DNA from: Marchantia polymorpha subsp. ruderalis
Lineage: Eukaryota; Streptophyta; Marchantiopsida; Marchantiales; Marchantiaceae
Assembly: GCA_037833965.1 (NCBI GenBank)
Contig: AP031358.1
Span: 20,964,001 to 21,028,000, forward strand
Reading direction: 5' to 3'
Length of the DNA: 64,000 bases
The notes beneath the pieces are model-generated. The model searched no databases and was not told where the DNA came from. It worked only from the letters and a program-made list of their open reading frames with translations. The position numbers and the translations under genes were made by a program. Of the stretch, positions 36,301 to 47,750 are shown in pieces (position 1 is the first letter of the stretch; the number at the start of each line of letters is the position of its first letter).

Positions 36301-37760
36301 AATGATTTACACAAGTTTATTCTTTATATTGATAAAAACTCCTCTGGTATTGTTAAGTTAGTTTTATACAAAAAATGTGTTTCACCTGAGTGAGACCACA
36401 TTCATGAAAACACAGATGCATGATCAAAATCCTTATACATATATATATATATATATCTCCAGTAAATACAATCAACTATAATAACAGTATAACTTTAATC
36501 CAACCAACCAGACTTATGTTCCTTCTTTAAGGAGAACCTTCTTTAAGGAGAACGTGAGTTCAGTTCTCACACATGTGTACACATGCTAATGCACACAAGC
36601 AAAATAAACAAATCAAATTGTTTTCAAACAAAATTATGAAATATATTGATCTTTGACTTATGTTCCTTCTTTAAGGAGAACCTTCTTTAAGGAGAACGTG
36701 AGTTCAGTTCTCACACATGTGTACACATGCTAATGCACACAAGCAAAATAAACAAATCAAATTGTTTTCAAACAAAATTATGAAATATATTGATCTTTGA
36801 AAAACAATGATTTATTCATATGGTAAATGGTAAATAGATCAAGCCCGTGGGATCCAAAGGGTCAAAAGGCTAAAAAAACACAATACAAACAATATATGAA
36901 TATGAATACAAACATATGAATCTACATGCTTTAAAAGACTACATCCGTTAATCTAAGTTAAATTCTAAATATTTTAAATTAATTTAATGATATCATTGAA
37001 ATTAGATCTATATTTGATGTAGATGATAATATCATATTAAGAATATTTACCTCAATGCATGTAATTATATACTTTCTAAGCTAGATAAATATAAGCTAGT
37101 TTTATCGAAACATACTCGTTGAAATCAGATGAATTAAAAAACAATTATCTTGTGCACAACTAGAAATATAAAAATAATTTATAATTAAATTTCAAAATAA
37201 TATAAAACATAAAATTAATAAATTAATAAATAGTTACATAAAAGAAAAAATTTCGATTTGCGGCAAAAATTTTGGCCCTCATATTACTTGTAATATTCGT
37301 TTTTTAATAAATTGTTTTCCCATATATGTAATTTGGAAATAATAACAATTTCACTGATATACTAAAAAATTTAACAAAATTAATTCTAAGATAGTAATAG
37401 ACCAGATCAATAAAATGTCAATAAATAATAATAATAAACTCGTATATTACTCCAACTTGTTTCACAATCTTCAAACTTTTAGATCAAACTGTAAATAATA
37501 CTATGCAAAACATAAAAGAATGAAAGAAATAATTTTATTAGAAATCTTATGTTAATGCTTATGCCGTATGCTTGAAATTTGTAGAGTTTTTTAGTTTTTG
37601 CATAAGTTAATATGAACACACCTTATAACACTACATTGGAAGTAAAACCGTTGTGCATTTTTTTCGCAATATATTTTGCGAAGCATAACCACTTTGGAAT
37701 CAAAATGACGATGTCATGGAGTATGCACTAAGAGCAGAGACTACATCTGCAGTATCAGAG
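33300..37760. other. AT-rich intergenic block
   Basis: No credible ORF. Increasingly AT-rich from 34.4 kb, with a (TA)n run at about 36439-36457 and the 144-bp tandem duplication described separately. The GC-rich flank of the PTAC16-like gene begins abruptly near 37.8 kb. Confidence 0.6.
36511..36800. repeat. 144-bp tandem duplication, apparently perfect
   Basis: The unit beginning GACTTATGTTCCTTCTTTAA at 36511 is repeated from 36655 with no difference that I can see, ending at about 36800 (...TATTGATCTTTGA). Each unit contains an internal direct repeat of CCTTCTTTAAGGAGAA (16 bp, twice), itself close to palindromic, and the inverted pair GTGAG/CTCAC around CACATGTGTACACATG. Confidence 0.9.
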
Positions 37761-37789
37761 AGAGCAATATCAAGAGTACAACAAGCAAG

Positions 37790-38843
37790 TACACACCCCA
37801 TGGTCCGAGCCCATCCAATCAGAGCACATTGTCGAGACCTCTTCCTTATCGTTCAAAGGAGAAGAAGAGAATCGAGCTCCCAATGCCGATAGAGAAAAGG
37901 GAAAAGGGAAGCACTCGAGTAGCAGCCGGAGCAATATTGCGGGAGAGGGAGCGAGGGAGGCCACGGATGGATGGGGCGAAAAATCTCCGCACTGATGTCT
38001 GAGTGGAGGGTGGCCTCGATCCCAAGATCTGCCGGGGGATGCAGTCGCGGTAACGACGGGAAAGCGACGGGAACGCAAGAGGATAACAAAGCCCCCGAAC
38101 GAGGCCATTGGTGGCGAGCCCACGCGCCGCTGCAATGGCCGGCCGCCATGTGGCAGCCGAAAGAGCCCGAGCAGATTATGCTGGCGTCGTCCATGGGTCC
38201 TTCGATCGGAACGAGCGAGGTCCGTCGGGGCGCAGTCAGGACGTCGGTCAGAGGGAAGGAAGGAAGTCCAGGCATCGAGTCCCGCAGAGGGGAAAAAATT
38301 CTTCGGCTCGTTCGAAGATCTCGCTTCGAAGCCCGAATTCCGATTCGGCCCGACCGGGGCGCATCGCACCGAGGCTGGCCTGCCAGCGAACCCGCGCTCG
38401 CCCCGCTCCGCGCAGCATCGAGGCGTCTGGTCTGCGCCCGTGGTACTGCCCATATCCACCAGCTCGGAGCTGCGGCGGGGCGTTTGTCCTTTGTTGTTGG
38501 ATCGGGGGATTTGGACTGACCCCATCATCCAGCCCTCGCGGCTCGCTCCGTCGCTAAGTCGGTCTGAGGCTGGCTCGCTCTCGAGCGATGGCGAAATTCG
38601 TGAACACGAGCCATCATGGGACCGTGAGTTCACCACGAGCTCTGTAGGCCGTCTTCCGCAGTCGCTGCTGCCCGGAAAACCCGGGAGGGGGCATCGTCGT
38701 CGTCGCGGGCGTCGCAGCAGTGGCAGTCAGGAGTGGCAGTGGCTGTAAAAGCGTCGCCGTAGCGCAACGCTATCACCCCGCGACGGAACCGAAGCTCGCT
38801 GTCGCAATTCTTCAGCTCGAGCTCGAGCTCGAATTGCGTCTCC
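37790..38843 (+). promoter_or_regulatory. GC-rich 5' flank of the PTAC16-like gene
   Basis: Base composition switches sharply from AT-rich to GC-rich at about 37.8 kb and stays so into exon 1. This interval should contain the promoter and 5' UTR. A run of alternating GAGCTC words (GCTCGAGCTCGAGCTCG, about 38817-38833) lies immediately before the start codon. No TATA box was assigned. Confidence 0.45.
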
Positions 38844-41686
38844 ATGGCTGCTCTGCAGAGCAGCTCAATCGCGGGAGGCCTCGATGGCTCGCTGTGCCAT
38901 TCCTCCGCCGTCCTCCGACGCGACGCCCAATCTCTCCGCTCCTCCGGACATTGCCATTTCTCCGGCTCGCTCCGCCTCAGCGGGGCTTCCTCAGCTTCAT
39001 CGACAGCAGCAGCAGCAGCTGCGCAGAGCAGGAAGAGCTCGCTCGTCGTGAGAGCGGAGGAGGAGTCGTTCTTCCAGAACCTGGGCACGCAGTTCTTCAA
39101 AGCCGGAGGGAAGAAATCCCCGCCCGATGACGTGCCCGCCACGCGGGCCGGCGGGACGCAGCTCTTCAGGCTCGGCCAGAAGAGAGCGGCGCAGGTCGAG
39201 GACGACGAGGACGACGATGACGAGGACGAGGAGCGTCCGAATTTCGGCACGCAGTTCTTCAACCTCGGCGGCAAGAGGAAGAGCGCGGGCTCTGGCACCG
39301 TCACCGAGGCGGCGGGGGGGTCCAACGGCACCGCGCTGGTGGCGCGGCGCGAGGGCACGCTGGCGTTACAGTCTTTGCAATTCGGCCGCGGCCGCCGGGT
39401 CGATCCCAAGACCGTCTTCGTCGCCGGCTCCACGGGCCAAATTGGCGCCCGAATTTCGCAGCAGCTCCTCCGCGCCGGCTTCAGCGTGCGCGGCGGCGTC
39501 CCCGACCTCTACGTCGCCCAGCAGCTCGCTGAGTTCGCCACGCAGTATGGAGTGAGTTCATTTCCTCTCGTCTCTCCGTTGCATCCCTTTTTCCTCTTCG
39601 CCTCCTATCGAATCCGCTCGAGAAAACACCATGGTTGCAAAATTTTGTATGTATGTAAGCAATTAGGCCCCTCCGTTGTAATGTAGAGGGCAGTGTATCC
39701 AATGTCTTGCTCGTCGTCGTCTTTGGTAGACTTCTTTGAATGTCTCGGGTTTTTTTGTTGACGTTCAAGCGGTGAAATCGAGGTCCAATGATGTGTTGTT
39801 AGGAGAGTACGGTTTGTGGGAAGGTTTTTTTTTGTGGTGTTTTTGTGGAGGAAGAGATTAGAGCGATGGTTTGTGGATGTTGCGGGGAGAGGTTGTAGTT
39901 GTTTTTGTGTTTGGCGCTGAAGGGTGTTTTTTTTTTCTCCCTACATGTAGGTGATCAGCAGGGACGAGGCGAAGAGATTGAACGCGGTGGAGTTTGACTT
40001 CAAAAATGTGTCATCGATCGCCAAAGCGCTGGGAAATGCTGGGAAGGTTGTGGTGACAATCGGCCCCACGGAAGACGGGCCTCGTTCCAAGGTGACGACC
40101 GATGATGCGTTGCGCGTCTTGGAGGCTGCAGCTCTTTCGAACGCTGCCCACTTTGTTCTGGTTTCGGACCCTGGGCAAGGACCAGCTTCGGATAATGGAA
40201 ATCCTCTGGCGGGGATTTCTTTCTTCTTCAGTAACCTGTTCAAGAAGAACACGGAGCCTTCCGAGACTGAAGTGGTCGATAAAATCGTCGAGAGTGGTCT
40301 CACCTACACCATAATTAGAGCTGGCTCCACAGATGGTATAGATGACTACGCTCCCGATGGTGGAAACCTGGTTGTTGAGGCTGAAGGTGCTTCTGATCCT
40401 AGCTTCAAGGTAATTGAACTTGTCCTTCTAGTCTTACTCGTTATGTCTCTGTTGGGCATGCCCCTATAAATTTCTGCTCTCTGTTGAATTTCGACCTTCC
40501 TTTGAATTAGCGACTGAGACAATCAGCTTTTCGAAACAGGTCTCCAAGATCCAAGTTGCTTCTGTGGTGGCTGGCGTGTTTTCCAACTCCGGAGTGTCTG
40601 AAAACAAGGTGAGTTTGGAAGTCATCTCCTGTTTGATATCCCAATTCCGGTACTTTGCATTCAGGACATGGAAAGCTTTTATGGATCTTTTTGTTTGAAT
40701 TCCGTGAGCAGGCACTCTTCTTCCTGCTTATATGAATTTTCTGACGGGTTCACGCATAGCTTTCCTATATAGGAGCCTTGATAGAATAGAAGATTTTCAA
40801 GTGGTTTGAATAAGCATTACACAACGACTTGCGGTCTAAGCTTACGTTGCACAGGTTGTGGAAGTCGCCTCCAGTCCGAATGCACCTTCTCGACCAGTGG
40901 ACGAGCTTTTGAGGTACGCAGCTCTGGTTGTTGTGGCTGGTCAAGAATAAGTTAAGAATTATACCGAGGATGCATTGCAATCACCACATACACGTCATCC
41001 TTTGTGAAACACCGTCATTGCTCATTTGCCTTGGCATTCATTTGTCGCCATGTCGTCCACTGAATTCACTTTCGGTTCCATGGGACAGTGCTATACCAGT
41101 GGACACCAGAAGAGCAGTTTTGGAGGAGGAGCGGGCTCGAGCTGAAGCTGAGGCAAGGGAGAAGGAAGCTCGAGCTAGAGCCGAAGCCGAGGCCCAAGCA
41201 GCGATGGAAGAGGCTCGAGAGGCAACCATGCTCGCAGCACAATTAGAAGCTGAGGCCAAGAAGCTGGCCGCTGAGGAGGCCAGGGCCGCAGCCCTGGCGG
41301 CCAAAGCTCAAGCCAGAGCCGATGCCGCCTCTGCCTCTGTCGATGGACTGCAAGCCAGGGCCCAGGAGCTGGGTGGAAACCCACTGAAGACCATGACCGG
41401 ACGCCTAGGACAGCAGGTGTCTTTTAAACTGGACGAAAAAATGTTCAACAAGGGTCGTGTATCATCTCCGAAAGCAGCAGCATCCGAGGCAGCCCCAGAG
41501 AAAGTCATGAAACCCGAGGGCTTCGTCTTCCCATCGTTTCCATCCTTCTCCAAGAAGGAATCCAAACCAGCCCCGTCACCAGCTCGAGCTGCAGCAGCAA
41601 CTGCCTCTCCGACCCCTGCCAAGTCAGCAGGCTTCTTCGGAGGGTTTTTCAACTCCCAAGAGACCATCTACATGGAAGAGGACTAG
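38844..41686 (+). CDS. PTAC16-like plastid nucleoid/thylakoid Rossmann-fold protein, five exons
   Basis: PTAC16 proteins are plant plastid proteins found in transcriptionally active chromosome and thylakoid preparations. They carry an NAD(P)-binding fold whose substrate is unknown. Exons: 38844-39551, 39951-40409, 40540-40608, 40855-40913 and 41089-41686. Introns are GT-AG, phases fit, and the total is 1893 nt (630 aa). Residues 1-70 are Ser/Ala/Arg-rich and end LVVRA, a typical transit peptide with a cleavage site near 70. Three GTQ(F/L)F repeats lie at 81-91, 104-114 and 135-145, with an acidic run at 118-130. The nucleotide-binding motif is G195-STG198-QIG201 in VFVAGSTGQIG. Exons 2-4 complete the fold (KVVVTIGPTEDGP, SGLTYTIIRAGSTDG). 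Exon 5 adds a long Ala/Glu/Arg coiled coil and a Ser/Pro/Lys tail ending FFGGFFNSQETIYMEED. The assignment rests on domain order and C-terminal architecture. Confidence 0.85.
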
Positions 41687-42220
41687 GCGCAGCAGCAGTC
41701 CACTCGAGGTGTTGTCACTTATCGACGTCCTCACCCAGTGCCTGTAAAGGTTCGGAATCTATATATCTCAGACACCTAGAGTTTGTATGCAGATTCCTGA
41801 GGATGAACCGCCCTACATCCTGATTCTTTGTTGTAACATATGAATGGGCACCATCAGAGGCTGCTGCAGTCAAACCTGTACAGCAGCTTGAGTGTAATTT
41901 TTCGCAACCCTAGCCCTAGAGCCCTCGATTGGGATGAAAGCCTGGAGCATAATTTTCTCCAGGCCTTTTCTCCTCATGATGTATGTTGAAATTAGAAACT
42001 GTATCCATAAATCGATGACCGTGCAGCGTGTATTTGAATCGAGAAGCGAAAGACGGATAGTGCAAGAAATTATCTGCCTGTGAACTGAAGTTTAATATCT
42101 CGATCCTCCCAAAACTACCACCTTCCGAAATGGTCTTTTTTTTTCAGACAATCTGCGTGGCTGTGACACGACGTGAAAGCTTAACATGTTTCAGCTTATG
42201 AGGCTGGTAGTAGGCTGCTC
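41687..42220 (+). other. 3' UTR and downstream flank of the PTAC16-like gene
   Basis: After the TAG at 41684-41686 there is no open frame. TTGTAACATATGAATG near 41830 and the T-rich stretch near 41890-41990 are plausible near-upstream elements for polyadenylation; no canonical AATAAA was found. Confidence 0.4.
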
Positions 42221-42253
42221 GTTCAGTTACCCTAAAGCAAGGGTAACTGAACG
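42220..42253. repeat. Perfect 14-bp hairpin with 6-nt loop
   Basis: CGTTCAGTTACCCT (42220-42233) pairs exactly with AGGGTAACTGAACG (42240-42253) across the loop AAAGCA. A G-T wobble and a further G-C pair extend the stem. It lies about 530 bp past the PTAC16-like stop codon. Confidence 0.8.
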
Positions 42254-43890
42254 GGTACTAATCACCAAACAACCTTGAAAAAAACTTTACCAGGAACTTC
42301 ATAGGTTCGATAGAGCAGCCATAAAGGGATTTCATGAAGAACCAGTATCAGTAAAGGGTATTCCCACCAAACATTATCCCAAAGAATTCTGCTCGCTTAG
42401 TGGTGACAGCAGTTTCCCCAATTTTCAGCAATTTCCAAATAACAAGATGAACATTTCCAAATCTGAAGTGGAGAGTTTGATACAAACGGTCAACTTCCTA
42501 CATGAACATCTTCGTGTAAACATATTGACGGGTACGTGTACCCAGCGTTTCAATACATAACTACGTATAGGGTTCAACCTACCTTGCAGGCTGACTCAAA
42601 GTGAGGAGCACTGGCCAATCGAGATACAGAATGGCTCATGTGATAAGGTAGATACCACCACCCGTTGGCTGTTGTGTCGAGATCAGAACGGAGGAGCTCG
42701 TACGTCGTGCAGGGAAACGTAGTGCTATGTGAGTTTGGTGAAGTCCTTGAATGCTTCTAGTATGCCCTTATACAGGTTCTTATCTCATTGTAGAATTGAT
42801 AACCTCGCTACTGTAAAGACTCGGAACTTTTAGTGTATATTCCAGAGATTGATCGCAAAAGCTAACTTCATCGTACGTACCACGACGATCGAAGTCGATG
42901 CTTTACTTGAACTTCATCGTCGAATGCGTTGTCACGATGTTGAGCAATTGCTTGACTCTGCGACGCGTATGTTTCCTAGATCCGCTGTTGACAAGCCGTC
43001 CAGCGATTTGGAGGTGGAGTGTACCGTCGATCGTCCCGAGGATTGTCCTCGTGCGCCATGTGGAACTAAACCGTGAGCCAGGTGCCCTTCTCGGACCTTT
43101 CCCGTTCAGGTCAGAATTTCCTTTCCCAACGCTTCCTGTGTATGTGACCAATGTGGAGTTTCGACGAGGAGTTTTGGCGTTCAATTTCCGACACGAACTT
43201 AATACAGTTTTCTGTAAAGTAAATTGGTGGTGCAATATAATTTTCTTGAATTGTGACTTCATTTGCTTGGTTTATATACAGAGATAGTGAATTAAAGAAC
43301 TCACCAGTCATAATTGCAAGAAGATGTGATAAAATGAATATGGGATGGGGGCGACCAATATGACGTCTAGTCTAATTCCTTGATAATATGTGCAAAATAA
43401 ATATACAGTGCTGAAGAAGTAATGGAAGCAAGACGAGAGAGGAGCAATCGTAAAGAAACTAAATGGTTCTCGTCAAAAGTAATCCATCTGGTGATAAAAA
43501 ATGTACAAATTTTTATTTCGAATACACATTGAGTTATTGAAGTAGTACTAAGATTTCAGTTGGGAGTTTATTTCATTTTGTCTATCTTATTTGAATTATG
43601 AACTTAATTGAAAGTAAAATTCAATGCTTGAGCCAAATTAAGATATTTTAATACTCTTTATTCATATGAAAATTTAGTGGTGTATCTAAATGAAATTTGA
43701 GTTTAATTTAATATCATGATACAATTTAAAGATTATATATACAGATATATTTAGTAAAGTCTAATATAGAAAAAAATTTAAATTTTAGTTTTGAAAATAA
43801 ATTAATAATATAATTGTAAAGTTCACAAATTTTGGTATGAAATCAAAAAATCATATAAAAAATCTATCATGATGTATTTTGACATTTAAT
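42254..43890. other. Stretch without an assigned gene
   Basis: Small overlapping ORFs at 42849-43287 on both strands have no recognisable motif. From 43300 on the sequence is AT-rich. Confidence 0.4.
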
Positions 43891-44161
43891 AAAGGGGCAG
43901 ACTAGGGCCACACCCGCTTTTGCTACGGCCACACCCGCTACATACAAACAACTGATTGCGCGTCAAAGCACGTCTCCATTCAAACCCAGCTGTTAGGCCG
44001 AGCTCGTCCGCGAGGCAGAGGAGAGCGTAGTCGAGGGGCGTGGGGCCGCTGCGGCTGTCGCTATCTTCTGCGTTGATGCCGCTTGTACCACTTTTAACTC
44101 TGCCGCCGTTCTATTGATCTATTAGCGGGTGGGTGTGGCCCTAGTCTGCCACTTTAATAAA
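43885..44161. repeat. Target-site duplication TTTAATAAA flanking the MITE
   Basis: Identical 9-bp copies lie at 43885-43893 and 44153-44161, directly abutting the inverted repeats. They show that the element arrived by transposition. Confidence 0.85.
43894..44152. mobile_element. 259-bp MITE with 9-bp target-site duplication
   Basis: The element is bounded by terminal inverted repeats sharing GGCAGACTAGGGCCACACCC (left from 43896; right the complement ending at 44150). The outermost bases GG and GT differ at one position. It is flanked by a perfect direct repeat TTTAATAAA at 43885-43893 and 44153-44161. A 9-bp duplication is the hallmark of Mutator-like transposition. The GC-rich body stands out from AT-rich surroundings. 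Its minus strand is open across the interior and resembles an ankyrin repeat (INAEDSD...GPTPLDYALL). It encodes no transposase, so it is non-autonomous. Confidence 0.85.
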
Positions 44162-45757
44162 TTGGAAAAAAACTTTTGATTTTTTTTAATTTTTATTCAA
44201 TTTTCATTCAACAAATTTTGAAATTTTAAATCTTCTCTTTTTTTACTAATATTTTTATATAATGTTTAGATTATGATTATTTGAGAAGATTATAAATACT
44301 TAAATATAATAAATATTCATCAATTGAATTTTTTGTTTTTTTTAATTACAAATAAGTTGCATACAATATTGAAAATTTGTATTTGAAATATTTATATTAT
44401 TTAAAAAATCAAAATCACTTTGTTATGTCTTCTTGCATCAATGAAAACTGAATACTCATATTTATGAAAAAAAAAAATGTTACATTGTGTTGGTGAATGA
44501 TCTTAATCCTAGTTAATTTTAGTTAGAAAAGTTGTCAGGATTGGTAGTATTTAATCTGTGACTTCATACAGAATAATATTTTTTCATTATTAGTGATACA
44601 TTCATTCTCGCGTTTTTTCACGCCGTGTATGTCATTATTCATCTGGATGAATCACATAATCTATGAGTTCTTTGTTTAATCTAAAGTTGTTGTTTTACGA
44701 GTTTGAGACTAAGAATGAGATATTTGCTTGATGGAACTCCATCAAGAATATATTTGCTTGCTAGGATCTATCAAGTTTTATTTTACCCGATGGGATCTCA
44801 CGGACGGTGTGCCGTCAATGAGTTCTAGTGAATGTTCTAATGTGGATATGTACTTGTAACAATTTGTTTTAATACATGTTCTTATAAAAATATGTTCTTG
44901 TTCTTCACTATCCAAGCTGCTGATACCTCCGGTTGGTATACGTGATAATATGTTCCAAGTCTTTTTCACTGTTGAAAAACCTCTGCAGTGTCTATTAGGT
45001 TAGATACGATCATTCGTTGGAGGCAAAATTCACATGATGCATATTTTCCACTTGATGCGCAACTCGGTTTACTGGAATTCGTCCTCTATCAATTATATTT
45101 GTGGGCGTTTTGTCCTTTTGAGCGGCACAATAAATATATCAATACCCAGTTTCACAAACTTGTTGTTGAGGTCTCAAATTGAGCACAATTCATATTTCCA
45201 CATTTTATATTTTCAACTGAAATTTAACAGAATGATATTGAAGTTCAAAGACATCATGCCGTGCTGTCAGCTTTGGAGCTCTACGTGTGACCAAAGATAC
45301 AAGTTTGAGATAAGCTAGTTTTTGTTTGCAACATAGAGACAAAATATCTTACTAACACAGTGATGGTGCTCATTTATGCAATAAAGCAATACAATGGAAT
45401 TAAAATAAACGTTGAGAGCTTTATTTATTTTTATAGAAGCCTTTACATACCGTGCTTCTAATTAAATGCAACTCATATATCCCCTGTCATGCTTCCTTAT
45501 TTTTTAGTAAGTAGGAGTAGAAACTGGAAGAATGGAACTAGAGAGTGGTATTGATATGCTCATCATCTCAAGAGCTGCTGCAAGGACCTTTGTTGCAAAG
45601 TTGCTGCACTTGCTTGTATGAAGCCTAATGCTTCCACAATATCTTCCTCTCCCATTAGGGATGTTGCAACTACGGCCTTGAAGAGCATTTATTTCTGATT
45701 TATATCCATGTTTGTATTTTCTCTCAAAATGGACAAGGTGCCTAGGCATATATCATT
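44162..45757. other. Stretch without an assigned gene
   Basis: AT-rich to about 44.9 kb, then mixed composition with ORFs of at most about 95 codons and no recognised motif. Confidence 0.45.
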
Positions 45758-46873
45758 TTACAGCTCAAAAGTGACTGAATAATAATGGAAAGCGACAATC
45801 GAGTTGTTCATGTTGGAGTGGTGCTTGCATTCGGTTGCAACATCTTCCTGCATCTTAGCGGCACCAAAAACCAAGACACCTACATTCTTTTCCTCAAATT
45901 GCTTTGCCATGTCGCCGAATAACACTGCATATCCACAAAAATGTGAGTCGAAGAAGAGTAAGACTAGCCAAATCAAACTGAAAACTAATGACTACTAAAC
46001 GGTTTTCAAACTTATCCTTCCAGTTTGGTCTTTGGCCCAAAGTGAGTTTTCCCTCTCCTGAAGTATGCTAAGAAGCGCGGAGTTCACTGTCTCCATCATT
46101 ATGCTTGAATTCTTTTACGGGAGAAGGCGGGAAGGAGTTGGCCAATTCTTGTGTGTGGGTTTTGGATGATCTCCTCTTTTGGCAATCCTCTAGATACTGG
46201 TATCCACAAAAGAGCGAAAGGAATTAATGCTGCCTTGCCAAGATAAATGCCGATGTACTTCAATTTCCGGACGCCTCTACGGTCATCATAAAGAAACGTA
46301 AGCTTGAGCAATGTCGATGTTGTATTATGTTTTGATGGTTGGCCTAGTAAATGTAGGCAAACTATGAAGATAGGGCATGTAAAACTGCTTGCAGTATCAG
46401 ATGATCTCACCGGCTATGTGCTCCTTTCTTTTGTTTTGTATTATCGATTCGATTGCTTCTGTCCATGACCATCTTGATGAAGTAGAAAACCATGAGAAAA
46501 ATATTTACAAAGAGAATTATGATGTCGGCAAGGGTGATCATTCCCAACGGGCTTCTTATTACATGTTGTGACCATATATTCAACTGTGGTTTCTGGTCTG
46601 CCGTATCGTTTCTGGAAAAGTATCAGAAAAGACATCAAGAGAGGCCAACGTTAAAATGTAGTTAGTCTGTCTTCTTGTCCAATGCAATCAGCCTCAAAGT
46701 AACTGACGAACTATATCAACTACAGAATCTGGTATCTAGAAACTTACTGAGGTGAACATAACAAACAAAGACTCACCTCATTGCAAGTTTGATTTTCCTC
46801 TTGAGTGCTATAGTAAAATAGCTAAGGAACGCAATGACCATGAAGGGTAATACTTGAAGAAGTCAAGTAGAAC
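45758..46873 (-). pseudogene. Ferric-chelate reductase (FRO)-like pseudogene, middle missing
   Basis: FRO proteins are membrane flavocytochromes that reduce Fe(III) chelates. Four minus-strand pieces fit that family in order. Exon at 46873-46777: LLQVLPFMVIAFLSYFTIAL, a membrane segment preceded by an in-frame TGA. Exon at about 46611-46410, after CTTTTCCAG: IWSQHVIRSPLGMITLADII, then a second membrane segment. Piece at about 46345-46130: LKYIGIYLGKAALIPFALLW then IPVSRG, a conserved FRO-like block. Last exon 45924-45758, after GGATATGCAG: NVGVLVFGAAKMQEDVATEC, matching the C-terminal GVLVCGP-KM NAD-binding block, and ending FHYYSVTFEL. Only about 200 bp separate the last two pieces, so the haem-ligand, FAD and most NADPH regions are absent. 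The family call is by motif memory and needs a search. Confidence 0.5.
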
Positions 46874-47750
46874 CTGGAATAAGATATATCAATAGTTAGA
46901 AAACACCAGGTAACTCATCTATTCAAGCTGAAAAACTGGCAAGAACTGACTGAGAAGTGTTGTGTGCACAAGATGAAATCAACGTTGTATTCCTTGTGCT
47001 AGATAGATCCCTCTTAGTAGCAACTATCTATCGAAGACACTAAGACATGCAGAAACCAGCCATGGATAAAGCATCGATGCTGGACTCCAAACCACCAACA
47101 ACCATCACATAGGCATCACCAAAGCGTATCATTCGAAAGACATCTCCTATCGAATGAGCCCCACTTGTGCAAGTAATGGTAGTCATGAACTTGTTGACAG
47201 GGCATGAAAGCATTCACACTTTTGTAATCAAAAGAGTTAAATTGAAGAGCATGACCAGTTAAACATCTACAGATTCTAGCTCACCTTAAAACCATGAGAG
47301 ATGCTGACATGTCCTACTACCATGTTAATGAGAATACGAGGGATGAAGAAGTGTCTGATTTTTCTGAGTTTCTGCAATCATAAGAAAAACTTCAATAAAA
47401 ATATAGAAAATCTTTCTGAGCTGAATACAGTTACGCAAGACTCGACTTCATGAGCTACTCAGAAGATGTGAAGGTGCTTTTAGACCAATATAACGTTTTG
47501 GATTTCAAGTACAACTGTAAATACACCGCACATTCGTAAAAAGATAGGTGTTCAACAAAACCTAGTATAGTTTCTAAGAGTTTAACAAACCTGCATCATA
47601 CTTGTAAAGTAACTGAGAGCACATTAATTCTTTTGTCATCAAGTCCAATGCAATGTATAACAGGAAATGCTTATAAATGTATGCAACTGAATACATGGAG
47701 ACAAAATATAATCTCTAAGTATATCTGTAGATTTTAGTCTATAGGCTCTA

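Noticed and set aside
37770..38636. 288-codon minus-strand ORF upstream of the PTAC16-like gene
   Set aside because: Ser/Arg/Pro-rich without motifs, in a GC-rich promoter where all frames tend to be open; overlapping + frames are of similar length.
38630..39433. 267-codon minus-strand ORF over PTAC16-like exon 1
   Set aside because: Antisense of the transit peptide and GTQFF repeats; poly-Ser and poly-Ala runs come from codon bias.
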